Positions 44,761-54,061 of a DNA stretch of 64,000 nucleotides are shown one piece after another. The position numbers and the translations under genes were made by a program. The notes beneath the pieces were generated by a model. The model worked only from the letters and a program-made list of their open reading frames with translations. It had not been told where the DNA came from and ran no database searches. The stretch is from Helicobacter sp. MIT 11-5569 (GTDB taxonomy: Bacteria > Campylobacterota > Campylobacteria > Campylobacterales > Helicobacteraceae). How positions within the stretch are numbered: the first letter of the stretch is position 1; the number at the start of each line of letters is the position of its first letter. The DNA lies in assembly GCF_000765695.2 (NCBI RefSeq), contig NZ_JRPB02000001.1, positions 62,001 to 126,000 of the forward strand. The letters are read 5' to 3'.

Positions 44761-47700
44761 TTATTTATTAATTCTATGTTTTGGGCTAGATTTTAGGGTG
44801 ATAGCTTGACGCGGTGCAAAATCTGCCTTTTGCACTTCACCTAAGGGTGAGACTTGGTATTTTTCAAAAGTTTTTAAATCTTCTATTGTTACAAATCCAC
44901 CTATAATTTTTCTATTTTTTTCTAGTTGCTCTATTTCTTTGGGTGTTTTATCTTTCCATACATTTTTCTTGCCCCCCTTAACAACTTCTTTGCTGGTAAA
45001 TAGCTTGCGTTCATTTTCGTTTAAATTTACATACAAATTATTGTGTTTTTCAAACTTTATTCCTGCTGTGTTAGAATTAAAATCTGTGTAATAACACAAC
45101 TCCGCCTTTTCCATTTCCTTTTTCTGCACTAAAATCAAATCATCTTTAAAAAGACTAAAGCAAAATTCATAGTTAGAATCCATTTCAAGCCAATCTTTAA
45201 TCACTCCTTGTTTATCTTTACCACTTACTACTGCTTTATTAGGCAGCACTCCTAAGGCAAAGTCCATTGTATAAATTGGCACACCATAGAATTTACCATT
45301 GCTTTTGTGTTGAAAAATATCCACACGCACCATTGTTCCATTACTCACAATTTTTGTGCCAACTTGGCGGATTTTTCCTAATGCTATTGCCTTTTGGATA
45401 CCCGCTTTCCCACCATAATCCATTTTTTCTTTTTTAGCATATTCTTTATCATTGCATAATCTTTCAAAGGAGTAAAATGTTTCTTCATGCAAAGCTCCCC
45501 TTGCTCTTTTACGTGGAGGTTTAGAAACAAAGATAGAATCTATTTTTTCCAAAACCTTTTGCCTAAAATGATTCGTTGGCTCAAAGAATACTTTTTGTTT
45601 TTTATATTCAGATTCTGCAATTTCTTTCGCATAAAACTTTGCCTTATTTTGTTCTCTGTGTTTTTTATAATCTGAAAATGCCTTAATAACTTTTTCATTA
45701 CTATAAGCGATAATTATCGCATCAACTGCGTGGTGGAGGTGATTATCACGATTTTTATCTCCTAATCCCCAATAATGTCTAAGCATAGCGGTTAAACTCC
45801 CGCTTATGACTTCCACATGCACTTTACTTCCTTTTTCTCCTGCAATGCTTACTTCATCTTCGCTTAACTTCTCAAAACTTAGACAATTTTTTGTCCATTG
45901 GCTAACAAGTCTTGCGATATAGCCCGTATCATTGATATTTCGCGTAAGGAATCCTTGCTCTTTATCTTTAAACTGCATATTATAGATTCTCTGCCGTTTT
46001 GGCTTTGGAAGCTTACTTGCAAGACTTAAGATTTTTTCCCATTTGTCTTTATTTTCGCCAAAAGCTTCAAAAGGTGTTTTGTTGAGCTTATTTTGGTTTT
46101 CTTTGCTAAAAACAAGCACTTTATTATTATAGCTATCATCGAAACTTCGTGAATAAGGATAAATATGATCAACTTGTAAAATAGCAGGATTTTTTAAATC
46201 ATCTATTGCAATCTCTTTTCCACTATACACACAAGATTCTTGCTGCTCTCTCCAAAGCTTCATTTTAAGAATATTTGCACCATTAATTGGTAATCCTAGA
46301 ATCTCACATTGCTTTTGTGCCTCTTGATTTTTAGCAAAATTTTCTTTTTGCTCTTTTTCAATTTTATTTCGCTCTTCCTTACTTTTACCAACTTCACGCG
46401 TAAATTCTATATGAATCTTGTGCATCTTGCCATATTTTCTTAAAAGTGCATTTAACACCTTGCGATACTCACTTAATGCCCTTGCGACAACAGGATTGGC
46501 AAGATAAGGCTCATAATTTTCAAGAGGAGGGAGAAAATCATCTTTAGATTTATTTTTTGCTACTTCTTTTAATCCCGCTTTTTCCACTGCCTCATCATAA
46601 CGCAAGCACTTGTCTTCTCTTTCTCCACGCATAAAAGGTAAAATTTGACTCAATGCTTCAAGGCTTAGATTAATTGTTTGAGAGAATGAAAGATTGCTTA
46701 GATTCTGTATTTGTGTTTCATCAAGCGGGAATTTTTTCAATTCTTTTGCAAGTTTTTCTTTGTCCTTAGTTATCATAATTTCTTTTGCAATAGAATCTAA
46801 AATTTCGCGAGAAATTCCCTCAAAGCTACCCAAAGCCTTTTTAAATTTTTGCAAGTTTTTTGATTCAAAAAGTTTAGTTTTTTCAGCTTCTTTAAGCTCT
46901 TTTGTATAATCAAGTTTAGAATCTTTAAAACGAACACTAGATTCTATATCTAAAATCTCTCTTAGCTTTTTATAGCTTATCTCGCCTTTATCTAGCACGA
47001 TTTGTAAAATTTCATTAATTTTATCTCTACTATAAACTTCACCGCTAGTGTTTTGTAAATTTTTTAATGTATTAATAATGCGACCTAAAGCAACAAACTC
47101 TATCGCGCTTAGAGAATCTTTGGGGGCGCGTTTCGCTCCTTCTATAAAGGTGCAATCACCTATTTTGTCGCTAAAATCTTTTAAAGGTCTTTGAAAAAAG
47201 GCGGTTTCTAATACCTTCTTTTTAAATTCTTCACTAAAATTTAACCCAAATTCTCTTTGTTTTTCAAAAATTAATCTAAGCTCATTTTGCATTTGGGTTT
47301 GTGCGATGCAGTGTTCATAATCTCCTGCCTTATTACGCACATTTTTAAATTCTTTTGTAGTATTGTTACCTTTTTTCTCTTCTTGCAATCTTTCTTTTTG
47401 AAAAAATTCTTGATAAAGATATTCTCCTGCACTTTGGTAACCCTTTTCATTTAATATTTTTTCATTATTTGAAATAGCTTTTTTAATTTTTCCCGATTCT
47501 GCATCATCAGTTTCTTTGGCGTGTTTATTTCCATACCCACGATGTTTAGCAATATGCAAAATCACCCTTGCTAATTCTTCTTTTTCTAGCTTCTCTCTTA
47601 ATGCTTTAGACCTTAGTTCATAAGGATTTATAAGCTTTCCTGCATAAGCCTTAGGTAGTTCCCCATCTTGTGCTATATAATCTTGATAATTTAACCCAAA

Positions 47701-47934
47701 TTCTTTGCATATCAGCTGTTTAATCGCATTAAGCCTGCCTTTTCTTCGTGCTAATCTCCGCCTAACCCCTCGTGCTTCTCTTCTAGGTAACGCCAAAGAT
47801 TCTTTTGTTTTAGGATTTTCTGCTTTAGTGAAGATTCTCACCCCACAATCAATGAGTTCTTCACCCTCAACATAAGCCCAACCAATGCTTGTAATCCCAA
47901 TATCAAATCCTAGAATTTTGCTTTTATCTGACAT
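44761..47934 (-). CDS. cas9: Compact type II-C Cas9
   Basis: Cas9 is the RNA-guided DNA nuclease of the locus. The 1057-residue protein aligns by eye along most of its length with C. jejuni Cas9 (984 residues): RuvC-I ILGFDIGITSIGWAYVEG (Asp11), the arginine-rich bridge helix (ARGVRRRLARRKGRLNAIKQ), RuvC-II HIEFTREVGKSKEER (Glu510), HNH QVDHIYPYSRSFDDSYNNK (His590) and RuvC-III HHAVDAIIIAYSN (Asp738). All nuclease residues are present. The C-terminal PAM-recognition region (from about 850) keeps VPIYTMDFALGVLPNKAV but differs elsewhere, so PAM preference cannot be inferred. The extra ~70 residues are spread as small insertions. GAGGGA precedes the ATG. Confidence 0.97.
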   Translation of the reverse strand: MSDKSKILGFDIGITSIGWAYVEGEELIDCGVRIFTKAENPKTKESLALPRREARGVRRRLARRKGRLNAIKQLICKEFGLNYQDYIAQDGELPKAYAGKLINPYELRSKALREKLEKEELARVILHIAKHRGYGNKHAKETDDAESGKIKKAISNNEKILNEKGYQSAGEYLYQEFFQKERLQEEKKGNNTTKEFKNVRNKAGDYEHCIAQTQMQNELRLIFEKQREFGLNFSEEFKKKVLETAFFQRPLKDFSDKIGDCTFIEGAKRAPKDSLSAIEFVALGRIINTLKNLQNTSGEVYSRDKINEILQIVLDKGEISYKKLREILDIESSVRFKDSKLDYTKELKEAEKTKLFESKNLQKFKKALGSFEGISREILDSIAKEIMITKDKEKLAKELKKFPLDETQIQNLSNLSFSQTINLSLEALSQILPFMRGEREDKCLRYDEAVEKAGLKEVAKNKSKDDFLPPLENYEPYLANPVVARALSEYRKVLNALLRKYGKMHKIHIEFTREVGKSKEERNKIEKEQKENFAKNQEAQKQCEILGLPINGANILKMKLWREQQESCVYSGKEIAIDDLKNPAILQVDHIYPYSRSFDDSYNNKVLVFSKENQNKLNKTPFEAFGENKDKWEKILSLASKLPKPKRQRIYNMQFKDKEQGFLTRNINDTGYIARLVSQWTKNCLSFEKLSEDEVSIAGEKGSKVHVEVISGSLTAMLRHYWGLGDKNRDNHLHHAVDAIIIAYSNEKVIKAFSDYKKHREQNKAKFYAKEIAESEYKKQKVFFEPTNHFRQKVLEKIDSIFVSKPPRKRARGALHEETFYSFERLCNDKEYAKKEKMDYGGKAGIQKAIALGKIRQVGTKIVSNGTMVRVDIFQHKSNGKFYGVPIYTMDFALGVLPNKAVVSGKDKQGVIKDWLEMDSNYEFCFSLFKDDLILVQKKEMEKAELCYYTDFNSNTAGIKFEKHNNLYVNLNENERKLFTSKEVVKGGKKNVWKDKTPKEIEQLEKNRKIIGGFVTIEDLKTFEKYQVSPLGEVQKADFAPRQAITLKSSPKHRINK

Positions 47935-47973
47935 GATATTTTTTCCCTCAATAATTTAATGCAGTAATGAAAT

Positions 47974-47987
47974 ATTCTATCATAAAA
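47974..47987 (-). promoter_or_regulatory. Probable cas9 promoter, sharing the repeat-end motif
   Basis: The minus strand reads TTTTATGATAGAAT about 40 bp before the cas9 ATG, differing by one base from the 3' end of the CRISPR repeat (TTTTATGATAAAAT). Both carry an AT-rich -10-type box. The rest of 47935-48154 holds the cas9 leader and the divergent chemoreceptor promoter. Confidence 0.5.
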
Positions 47988-48091
47988 TATTAACTTCATT
48001 GTGTTTTTGGCTTCAAAACAAGGATAGAGATTTAGGTGAATAAATTTTGCAGACCCTAAAAAATACATTTACTTAAGCAGCAATATTTAGA

Positions 48092-48097
48092 TATAAT
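48092..48097 (+). promoter_or_regulatory. -10 element for the chemoreceptor gene
   Basis: TTTAGATATAATTCT contains consensus TATAAT about 58 bp before the ATG at 48155, followed by a GGGAGG ribosome site at 48143-48148. Confidence 0.5.
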
Positions 48098-48154
48098 TCT
48101 AAGTTTATTTCTGTGTCATCTTAATAGCGTTGATTATTTTTAGGGAGGAAAATC

Positions 48155-50164
48155 ATGAGTGTAAAGATTAAAGTCGCACTGCTTGTAAGCATTATTTCTA
48201 TAATTGCTATGGTTTTGTTAAGCACCGTTTCTATAACACTTAACAAGCAAGAATCAATGAAAACTGCAACAGAAAACCAAGCAAAGGAGTTAAGAGTTGT
48301 TGAGATGGTTATTGGCATCAACAATGAGCAGATGAAAAAAGCTGTTCTTGCTTTGGTGGATAAGATTAATTCTTTGCCAGATAGCCAGCTTGCTTCAAGA
48401 GAGCTTATTGCTCAACATATAGGGGATTTTCTTAAACTACATAAAGATACTGCTGGAATATATGCGACTTATTTAGGTTTGGCAAATGGAACAATGATTG
48501 AAAGCAACCATTTAACAGATGAAGCAGGACAAATTTATCGTTTCCGCGGTGGGGATTATGACAATACTGGTTATCAAGCAAATCAACGCGGTTGGTTTAT
48601 AGAAGCAGTTAAAAAGAATGGATTTTACCAAACCGAGATTTATAGCGATTCTATCACAGGGAAACCAAACTTTACTTATAGTTATCCTATTGTGAAAAAT
48701 GGAAAACTTATAGGGGTGGTTGGTATAGATATTTTCCTTGAAAACTTACAGCAGTATTTTGATGCCCTTAAAGAGCAAAATGATATAAATCTTTTCGCGC
48801 TTGACTCTCAAAATATTCCATTTATTGCTACTGAAAAATCATATATTTTGAAAAAAGATAAATTCTTTGATGAAATTGATGCAATGAGCCATAAAACAGG
48901 AGATTTTGAACCTTTTACAATTCTAGAAAATGGGGTTGAGAAAATCGCACAATGCAAATCTGTTTCGCATCCAGAATTTGCCGATTTTACTTTGTGTAGT
49001 TTAGAAACTATCAAAGAGATTGAAGCACCAATTATCAAAGCAGGATATGTGCAAATAGGCTTAGGAATCTTATTTGCTCTGATTGCAAGTGCGATTCTTT
49101 ATATAGTGGTTAATATTATGTTGCATCCTTTAGCAACTATCACACAAGGCTTAAAAGCATTTTTTAGCTTCCTTAATTTTGAAGTTAAAACAGCTCCAAA
49201 ACCTATTGCAATTAAAACCAAAGACGAATTTGGGCAAATGGCAGCTGCTATTAATTTTAATGTAGAAAAAACACAAAAAGGATTAGAGCAAGATTCTAAA
49301 GCAGTCGAACAATCTGTCCAAACTGCAAAAACAATAGAATCTGGGGATTTTACTGCAAGAATTACAGAAACTCCTCATAGTCCAAAGCTTAATGAATTAA
49401 AAAATGTGCTCAACCATCTTTTAGATGATTTACAATCTAAAATAGGTTCAGATACAAACGAAATTTCACGCGTCTTTGATTCTTATACCAAGCTTGACTT
49501 CACCACAGAAGTAAAAGATGCGCATGGAAGAGTAGAGGTGGTAACAAATACTCTAGGAGAAGAAATTAGAAAAATGCTTCGCGCAAGTTCTGAATTTGCA
49601 CAATCTCTCTCTATGGAGTCAAAATCTCTTGCTGAGGCAGTATCAAATCTCACAAATTTAACAAATTCTCAAGCAGCTAGCTTAGACAAAACTGCACAAG
49701 CGGTAGAAGAGATTACTGCTTCTATGCAAAATGTGAGCAGCAAAACAGAAGATGTAGTGCGACAAAGTGAAGATATTAAAAATGTCATTGGAATCATTAG
49801 AGATATTGCCGACCAAACAAACCTTTTAGCATTAAATGCAGCTATTGAAGCAGCAAGAGCAGGAGAGCATGGAAGAGGCTTTGCAGTTGTTGCTGATGAA
49901 GTTAGAAAACTAGCAGAGCGCACGCAAAAATCTCTAGGAGAGATTGAAGCAAATACGAATCTCTTAGTGCAAAGTGTTAATGATATGGGAGAATCTATTA
50001 AAGAGCAAACTGCAGGAGTTACCCAAATCAATGAAGCTGTTTCTCATTTGGACGCTGTTACACAAGAAAATGTTGGAATCGCTAATGCAAGTTTTGAGAT
50101 TAGCGAGAGAGTAGATAAAGTCGCTCAAGATATTCTTGATGATGTTAATAAAAAGAAATTCTAA
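48155..50164 (+). CDS. Methyl-accepting chemotaxis protein with periplasmic Cache-type domain
   Basis: The 669-residue receptor has an N-terminal membrane helix (about 7-27), a periplasmic dCache-like sensor (about 40-290; [60 protein letters not shown]), a second helix (about 295-320), a HAMP-like stretch, and a cytoplasmic signalling domain with the highly conserved [20 protein letters not shown] tip and [17 protein letters not shown]. Sensors with this YxxP-type pattern often bind amino acids or carboxylates. The ligand is unknown. It is expected to work with the CheA/CheV encoded at the other end of the window. Confidence 0.93.
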   Translation: MSVKIKVALLVSIISIIAMVLLSTVSITLNKQESMKTATENQAKELRVVEMVIGINNEQMKKAVLALVDKINSLPDSQLASRELIAQHIGDFLKLHKDTAGIYATYLGLANGTMIESNHLTDEAGQIYRFRGGDYDNTGYQANQRGWFIEAVKKNGFYQTEIYSDSITGKPNFTYSYPIVKNGKLIGVVGIDIFLENLQQYFDALKEQNDINLFALDSQNIPFIATEKSYILKKDKFFDEIDAMSHKTGDFEPFTILENGVEKIAQCKSVSHPEFADFTLCSLETIKEIEAPIIKAGYVQIGLGILFALIASAILYIVVNIMLHPLATITQGLKAFFSFLNFEVKTAPKPIAIKTKDEFGQMAAAINFNVEKTQKGLEQDSKAVEQSVQTAKTIESGDFTARITETPHSPKLNELKNVLNHLLDDLQSKIGSDTNEISRVFDSYTKLDFTTEVKDAHGRVEVVTNTLGEEIRKMLRASSEFAQSLSMESKSLAEAVSNLTNLTNSQAASLDKTAQAVEEITASMQNVSSKTEDVVRQSEDIKNVIGIIRDIADQTNLLALNAAIEAARAGEHGRGFAVVADEVRKLAERTQKSLGEIEANTNLLVQSVNDMGESIKEQTAGVTQINEAVSHLDAVTQENVGIANASFEISERVDKVAQDILDDVNKKKF

Positions 50165-51115
50165 TTAATATTGCGTGTATCTTGCAGAAAGATTCAAAAA
50201 AGATTCTAAAGATTTAGCAATGCGTTTGAGGTCTAGATTTTTTGCGATAATTACTAGCTTTGAGCCTTTTCCTCGTGTTTTAGTATGAGTGGTTGGGTAG
50301 ATAAGATGTCCCACACCATTGAGATTTACAAGATAATCTTCTCCCACATCTAAAAGCCCCTTTACCCTTAGAATCTGCTCTCCATAGCGGTGCAAAAGCA
50401 TGCTAAGCCAAATGCTAAAAATACTCCAATCTAAGCTTTCATCAAAAGAAAGGCAGAGTGAGTCAATCTCGCTTGTATGAGAAGTTTCATTAGGAATCGC
50501 AGTCAAATTTTGGCTTTTTATATTTGTGAGATTTTCAAAACTAAAATCCTTTTTGTCAATAAAATCTATGCCTTGATGAATGGAATCTATTTTTGTTTTT
50601 AAGGGGCTTATATCGTGGTTTAAATCTGTTTTTGTGAGTAAAATACAATCTGCGCTAATGATTTGATTATACGCTTCTTGGTTATTTTGAATATGTGAAA
50701 GTCCGCTAAGAGCGTCAATGCAAGTGATGATATTAAAAACTTCAAAATGATTTGATAAAAATATATCACTTAAAAAGGTAAAAATAATAGGTGCGGGATT
50801 TGCAATGCCTGTGGTTTCTATTAGGATTCTCTCTAATTTTTGGTTTTTTTGCTCATATTTATTAAGGAGTTCTTTAAACTTTATGCTTAAATCCTCTCTT
50901 TTGTTGCAGCACATACAGCCAGCATTAAGCATAATTGTTTTTTCTTTGACAAATTCAGTTTGGATAAGCATATCATCAAGAGAAATTTCTCCAAGCTCAT
51001 TGACTACAACAGCAATATTTGCATTTTTCTTATCTTGTAAGAGTTCTTTTAAAAAAGTAGTTTTACCGCTTCCTAAAAAACCTGTGATGATATGGATAGG
51101 AATTTTAGCTGGCAT
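50165..51115 (-). CDS. CobW/COG0523-family GTPase (metal-handling G3E protein)
   Basis: The 316-residue protein has Walker A GFLGSGKTTFLKELL near the N-terminus, the GCMCCNKRED metal-binding motif (CxCC) at about 66-75, ILIETTGIANPAPI for Walker B/switch, and a CobW C-terminal domain (LRVKGLLDVGEDYLVNLNGVGHLIYPT). The family delivers or traffics zinc and other metals. It overlaps the next upstream gene by 11 bp, so the two are coupled. Its stop abuts the convergent chemoreceptor stop. Confidence 0.9.
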   Translation of the reverse strand: MPAKIPIHIITGFLGSGKTTFLKELLQDKKNANIAVVVNELGEISLDDMLIQTEFVKEKTIMLNAGCMCCNKREDLSIKFKELLNKYEQKNQKLERILIETTGIANPAPIIFTFLSDIFLSNHFEVFNIITCIDALSGLSHIQNNQEAYNQIISADCILLTKTDLNHDISPLKTKIDSIHQGIDFIDKKDFSFENLTNIKSQNLTAIPNETSHTSEIDSLCLSFDESLDWSIFSIWLSMLLHRYGEQILRVKGLLDVGEDYLVNLNGVGHLIYPTTHTKTRGKGSKLVIIAKNLDLKRIAKSLESFLNLSARYTQY

Positions 51116-51443
51116 TTTTTGTGTTTAGAAAATCAAGGAGGTTTTCATCAATAGCATCAAGTGAGAATCCTTCAAGCTCACTTGCTTTAATCCATAAATC
51201 TCCAAGGTCATTAACAATCACAAAACCGCCTTTTTTGTTGCTTAGGAGATATTTGCTTCCTTGCCAATCTTTGAGATTTAGCCCATAAAACTCTAAAATA
51301 TCATTGATGATTGCGACTTTTTTAAGCCTTAAGCGCATTCTCTCTCTTTGATTCTCTCCTGCTACAATAACAGAGCTTTCTTCTTTAAAGTGCGCATCAC
51401 TCCAATGCAAAACGCTTAGCATTTCTCCGCATAAAACACACAT
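51105..51443 (-). CDS. Small CxxC protein coupled to CobW GTPase
   Basis: The 112-residue product begins MCVLCGEM, a CxxC that could bind zinc, followed by VLHWSDAHF and a helical middle (NDILEFYGLNLKDWQGSKYLL). I do not recognise the family. Since it starts the transcript and overlaps the CobW-type GTPase gene, it may be the metal target or partner of that GTPase; this is inference from overlap and the cysteine pair. Confidence 0.75.
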   Translation of the reverse strand: MCVLCGEMLSVLHWSDAHFKEESSVIVAGENQRERMRLRLKKVAIINDILEFYGLNLKDWQGSKYLLSNKKGGFVIVNDLGDLWIKASELEGFSLDAIDENLLDFLNTKNAS

Positions 51444-51456
51444 AATAAACCTTACT

Positions 51457-51477
51457 AAAGGGCTAAAATAGCCCTTT
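51457..51477 (-). terminator. Perfect 9-bp hairpin between pgdA and the CxxC gene
   Basis: Arms AAAGGGCTA and TAGCCCTTT with an AAA loop lie 13 bp beyond the pgdA stop. On the plus strand it is followed by GATTTTT; on the minus strand by AGTAAGG. It is the strongest terminator-like hairpin in the window; direction is uncertain but position suits pgdA. Confidence 0.6.
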
Positions 51478-51489
51478 GATTTTTAATAT

Positions 51490-52371
51490 TTACTTTTTTC
51501 TTGGACATCTTTTAAGGAAGTCGTCTGCAATTTCATTGAAATTTACCCAACGCACATTTTCTTTGCTGTTGATATGCTCAATAATGCGTTCATGCATAAG
51601 TAAAACTTGTGGTCTTGCGCTTACATCAGGGTGTATTGTCATCGCAAAAACCGCATAATCCATTTCACGATAAACCCAATCAAATTGGTCTATCCACATT
51701 TGCCCTATATCTCTTGGGGAAATGAATCCAAAGCTATTAGGAGATTTTTTGATAAACATCATTGGTGGTAAATCATCTAAATACCAGTTTGCAGGAATCT
51801 CTACTAAATCTGTTTCATGCCCTCTTACTAAAGGCTTCATCCAATCCTTTGCTTGAGCTCTATAATCAATTTTTGTCCAGCTATCGCCCACACGCACATA
51901 ATAAGGTGTGAAGTCATTGTGCATTAAAGAGTGGTCGTATTTAATTTCATGCTTTAGCAAAAGCTCATTTGTTACATTAGAAAACTCCCACCATGGAGCA
52001 ACATAACCATTTGGTTTTTTACCTGTTAAATCTTTAATCAGCTCTATACTTTTGACAAGTACATCTTCTTCTTGCTTAGGTGTCATTGCTATAGGATTCT
52101 CATGGGAATAGCCATGCGCACCAATCTCATGCCCTGCATCTACAATCATTTTCATTTGCTCAGGGAAAGTCTCAATAGAATGTCCGGGTGCAAACCAAGT
52201 CGCTGGAAGATTGTATTTTTTAAATAAATTTAAAAGTCTAGGAATCCCTACTTCACCCGCAAAAAGTCCTCGTGAAATATCATCAGGAGAATCTTCCCCG
52301 CCATAGCTTCCAAGCCAACCTGCAACTGCATCAATATCAACGCCATAAGCAACTAAAATTTCTTTTGCCAT
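51490..52371 (-). CDS. pgdA: Peptidoglycan deacetylase PgdA (polysaccharide deacetylase)
   Basis: The 293-residue protein closely resembles H. pylori Pgd[23 protein letters not shown] at the N-terminus, the catalytic NodB region with [13 protein letters not shown] (metal-binding His residues), [10 protein letters not shown], and the C-terminal [20 protein letters not shown]. It removes acetyl groups from GlcNAc in peptidoglycan, giving lysozyme resistance. No signal peptide is obvious, as in the H. pylori enzyme. It is transcribed with the amidase upstream (15-bp gap). Confidence 0.9.
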   Translation of the reverse strand: MAKEILVAYGVDIDAVAGWLGSYGGEDSPDDISRGLFAGEVGIPRLLNLFKKYNLPATWFAPGHSIETFPEQMKMIVDAGHEIGAHGYSHENPIAMTPKQEEDVLVKSIELIKDLTGKKPNGYVAPWWEFSNVTNELLLKHEIKYDHSLMHNDFTPYYVRVGDSWTKIDYRAQAKDWMKPLVRGHETDLVEIPANWYLDDLPPMMFIKKSPNSFGFISPRDIGQMWIDQFDWVYREMDYAVFAMTIHPDVSARPQVLLMHERIIEHINSKENVRWVNFNEIADDFLKRCPRKK

Positions 52372-52386
52372 TTTATTCTCCTTGTG

Positions 52387-53262
52387 TTAAGATAAAAGCT
52401 CTTTTAGAACTTTTTGATTGAGCTTTACATTTAAATCTTTTAAATAAGGCAAAGCCTCTCTTTGCGATGTAACTTCTGCAAGATTTAAATCCGCCACAAT
52501 GACTTCTTCATCTTGTAAAGCTTGAGTGAGAATCTCTCCTTTTGGATTAATGATTCTTGAATTTGCTGCAAATTCTAAAGTCTCGCCATTAAGCTTAGAG
52601 ACTTCAGACCCACTTCGATTATTCGCTAAGACAAAAACGCCATTTTCTAAGGCTCTTGCTCTACTTGCTAAATCCCACACATAATTTCTTGCCTTGCCAA
52701 AAGCTGCGGGATAAATAAGAATCTGCGCTCCTTTTAAAGATAAGAATCTCGCCCCCTCGCCAAAGCCTATTTCATAGCAAATACCTAAACCGACTTTGAT
52801 GATTTCTTTGTCGATTTTGAGTTTAAAGATAGGATAATCTTTGCCCCTTTGGAATCGCTTTTTTTCATTACCCCAAAGGTAAATTTTGCGGTATTTGCCT
52901 ACCAAGCCTTCTTTATTAATAATATAAGCACTATCGTAAAACTTATTTTTATCTTTTTCGATACTTGAAGTAATGATGTGAATAGAATGCGTTTTTGCAA
53001 ATTCATACAAACGATGAAGTGTAGGGTATTTTGAAGAAAGTTCTTTTAGTCTTTTGTTTTTTATGGCTTTTTGGAAAAATGCAAAATCAAGCCCAAATTT
53101 AGAATCTTTATCCTCAACGCAATATCCGCTATCAAAAAGTTCGGGTAAAACGATGATTTTTGCACCTTTTTCTACAGCTTTTGAGGCGAGATTCAAGGAT
53201 TTATCTAAATTTTCTTCTCTTTGGTAGGATTCTGGTGTGAATTGTATGAGTGCGACTTTCAT
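52387..53262 (-). CDS. Carbon-nitrogen hydrolase (nitrilase superfamily amidase)
   Basis: The 291-residue enzyme has the Glu-Lys-Cys triad: Glu in IIVLPELFDSGYC, Lys in GKYRKIYLWGNEKKRF and Cys in VGLGICYEIGFGEGAR. Such enzymes hydrolyse amides, including N-carbamoylputrescine or omega-amides; the substrate is not fixed by sequence alone. It lies upstream of pgdA in the same direction. The 262 bp before it (53263-53524) are very AT-rich and hold only divergent promoters. Confidence 0.88.
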   Translation of the reverse strand: MKVALIQFTPESYQREENLDKSLNLASKAVEKGAKIIVLPELFDSGYCVEDKDSKFGLDFAFFQKAIKNKRLKELSSKYPTLHRLYEFAKTHSIHIITSSIEKDKNKFYDSAYIINKEGLVGKYRKIYLWGNEKKRFQRGKDYPIFKLKIDKEIIKVGLGICYEIGFGEGARFLSLKGAQILIYPAAFGKARNYVWDLASRARALENGVFVLANNRSGSEVSKLNGETLEFAANSRIINPKGEILTQALQDEEVIVADLNLAEVTSQREALPYLKDLNVKLNQKVLKELLS

Positions 53263-53524
53263 TCTTTAATCTTTAAAGTTTTTTAAAACAACCTTAATTA
53301 AGTGCATTCTATCTAAGCAAAACTTAAAATTTACTAATTGCATTTTTATTCTTTTTATATTATTCAGGCTTGAAAAATTTGTTTTTTGGTTTTGACTTGA
53401 AGTTATTTTATTTAATCATTATTAAATTTAGAAAATTTTACAGCTGTCTTTATGTGATTCTTATAAATTTTTAGTAATAATTATTATTTTAGCATTATTT
53501 TTATATTTTTCTTAAGGAAAAAAT

Positions 53525-54061
53525 ATGGAATCTCTCTTGAACCTTCTTAAAAATGAAGTTTTTTTAAATGATGATACTTTAATTACTTCCAAAACAGATT
53601 TAAAAGGCAAAATAACTTATGGGAATCTTGATTTTATTAAATATGTTGTTTATAGTGAAAAAGAGTTTTTAGGCAAACCTCATAGTATTGTGCGTCATCC
53701 TTTTATGCCACGCGCTGCTTTTAAACTTTTGTGGGATACAATAGAGGCAAAGCAAGAATTTTTTGCATTTGTGTGCAATCTTTCTAAAAAGCGTCAAACA
53801 TATTGGGTTTTTACGAATGTAACTCCTTCTTATGATGAAAATGGACAAGTGATTGGGTATTATTCTGTGCGTCGTCGTGCGAGCAAAGCTGGAATCGAAG
53901 CAATGATAGAAATTTATAAGCAATTATTGCTCATTGAAAAAGAGCATGGGTTAGATGCAAGTGTAAAATTTGTATTAGATTATTTAGAGCAAAACAATAC
54001 AACTTGGGACAAATTAATTATTGACCTTCAATCACAAGGAAAAGTAGGGGGTTATAGATGA
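53525..54061 (+). CDS. PAS-domain energy-taxis sensor (CetB/Aer-like)
   Basis: The 178-residue protein is a single PAS domain (about 15-130) with the Aer/CetB pattern: [69 protein letters not shown]. Such domains bind FAD and sense redox state. Its stop overlaps the start of the following receptor gene by 4 bp. The pair mirrors C. jejuni CetB-CetA. Confidence 0.85.
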   Translation: MESLLNLLKNEVFLNDDTLITSKTDLKGKITYGNLDFIKYVVYSEKEFLGKPHSIVRHPFMPRAAFKLLWDTIEAKQEFFAFVCNLSKKRQTYWVFTNVTPSYDENGQVIGYYSVRRRASKAGIEAMIEIYKQLLLIEKEHGLDASVKFVLDYLEQNNTTWDKLIIDLQSQGKVGGYR

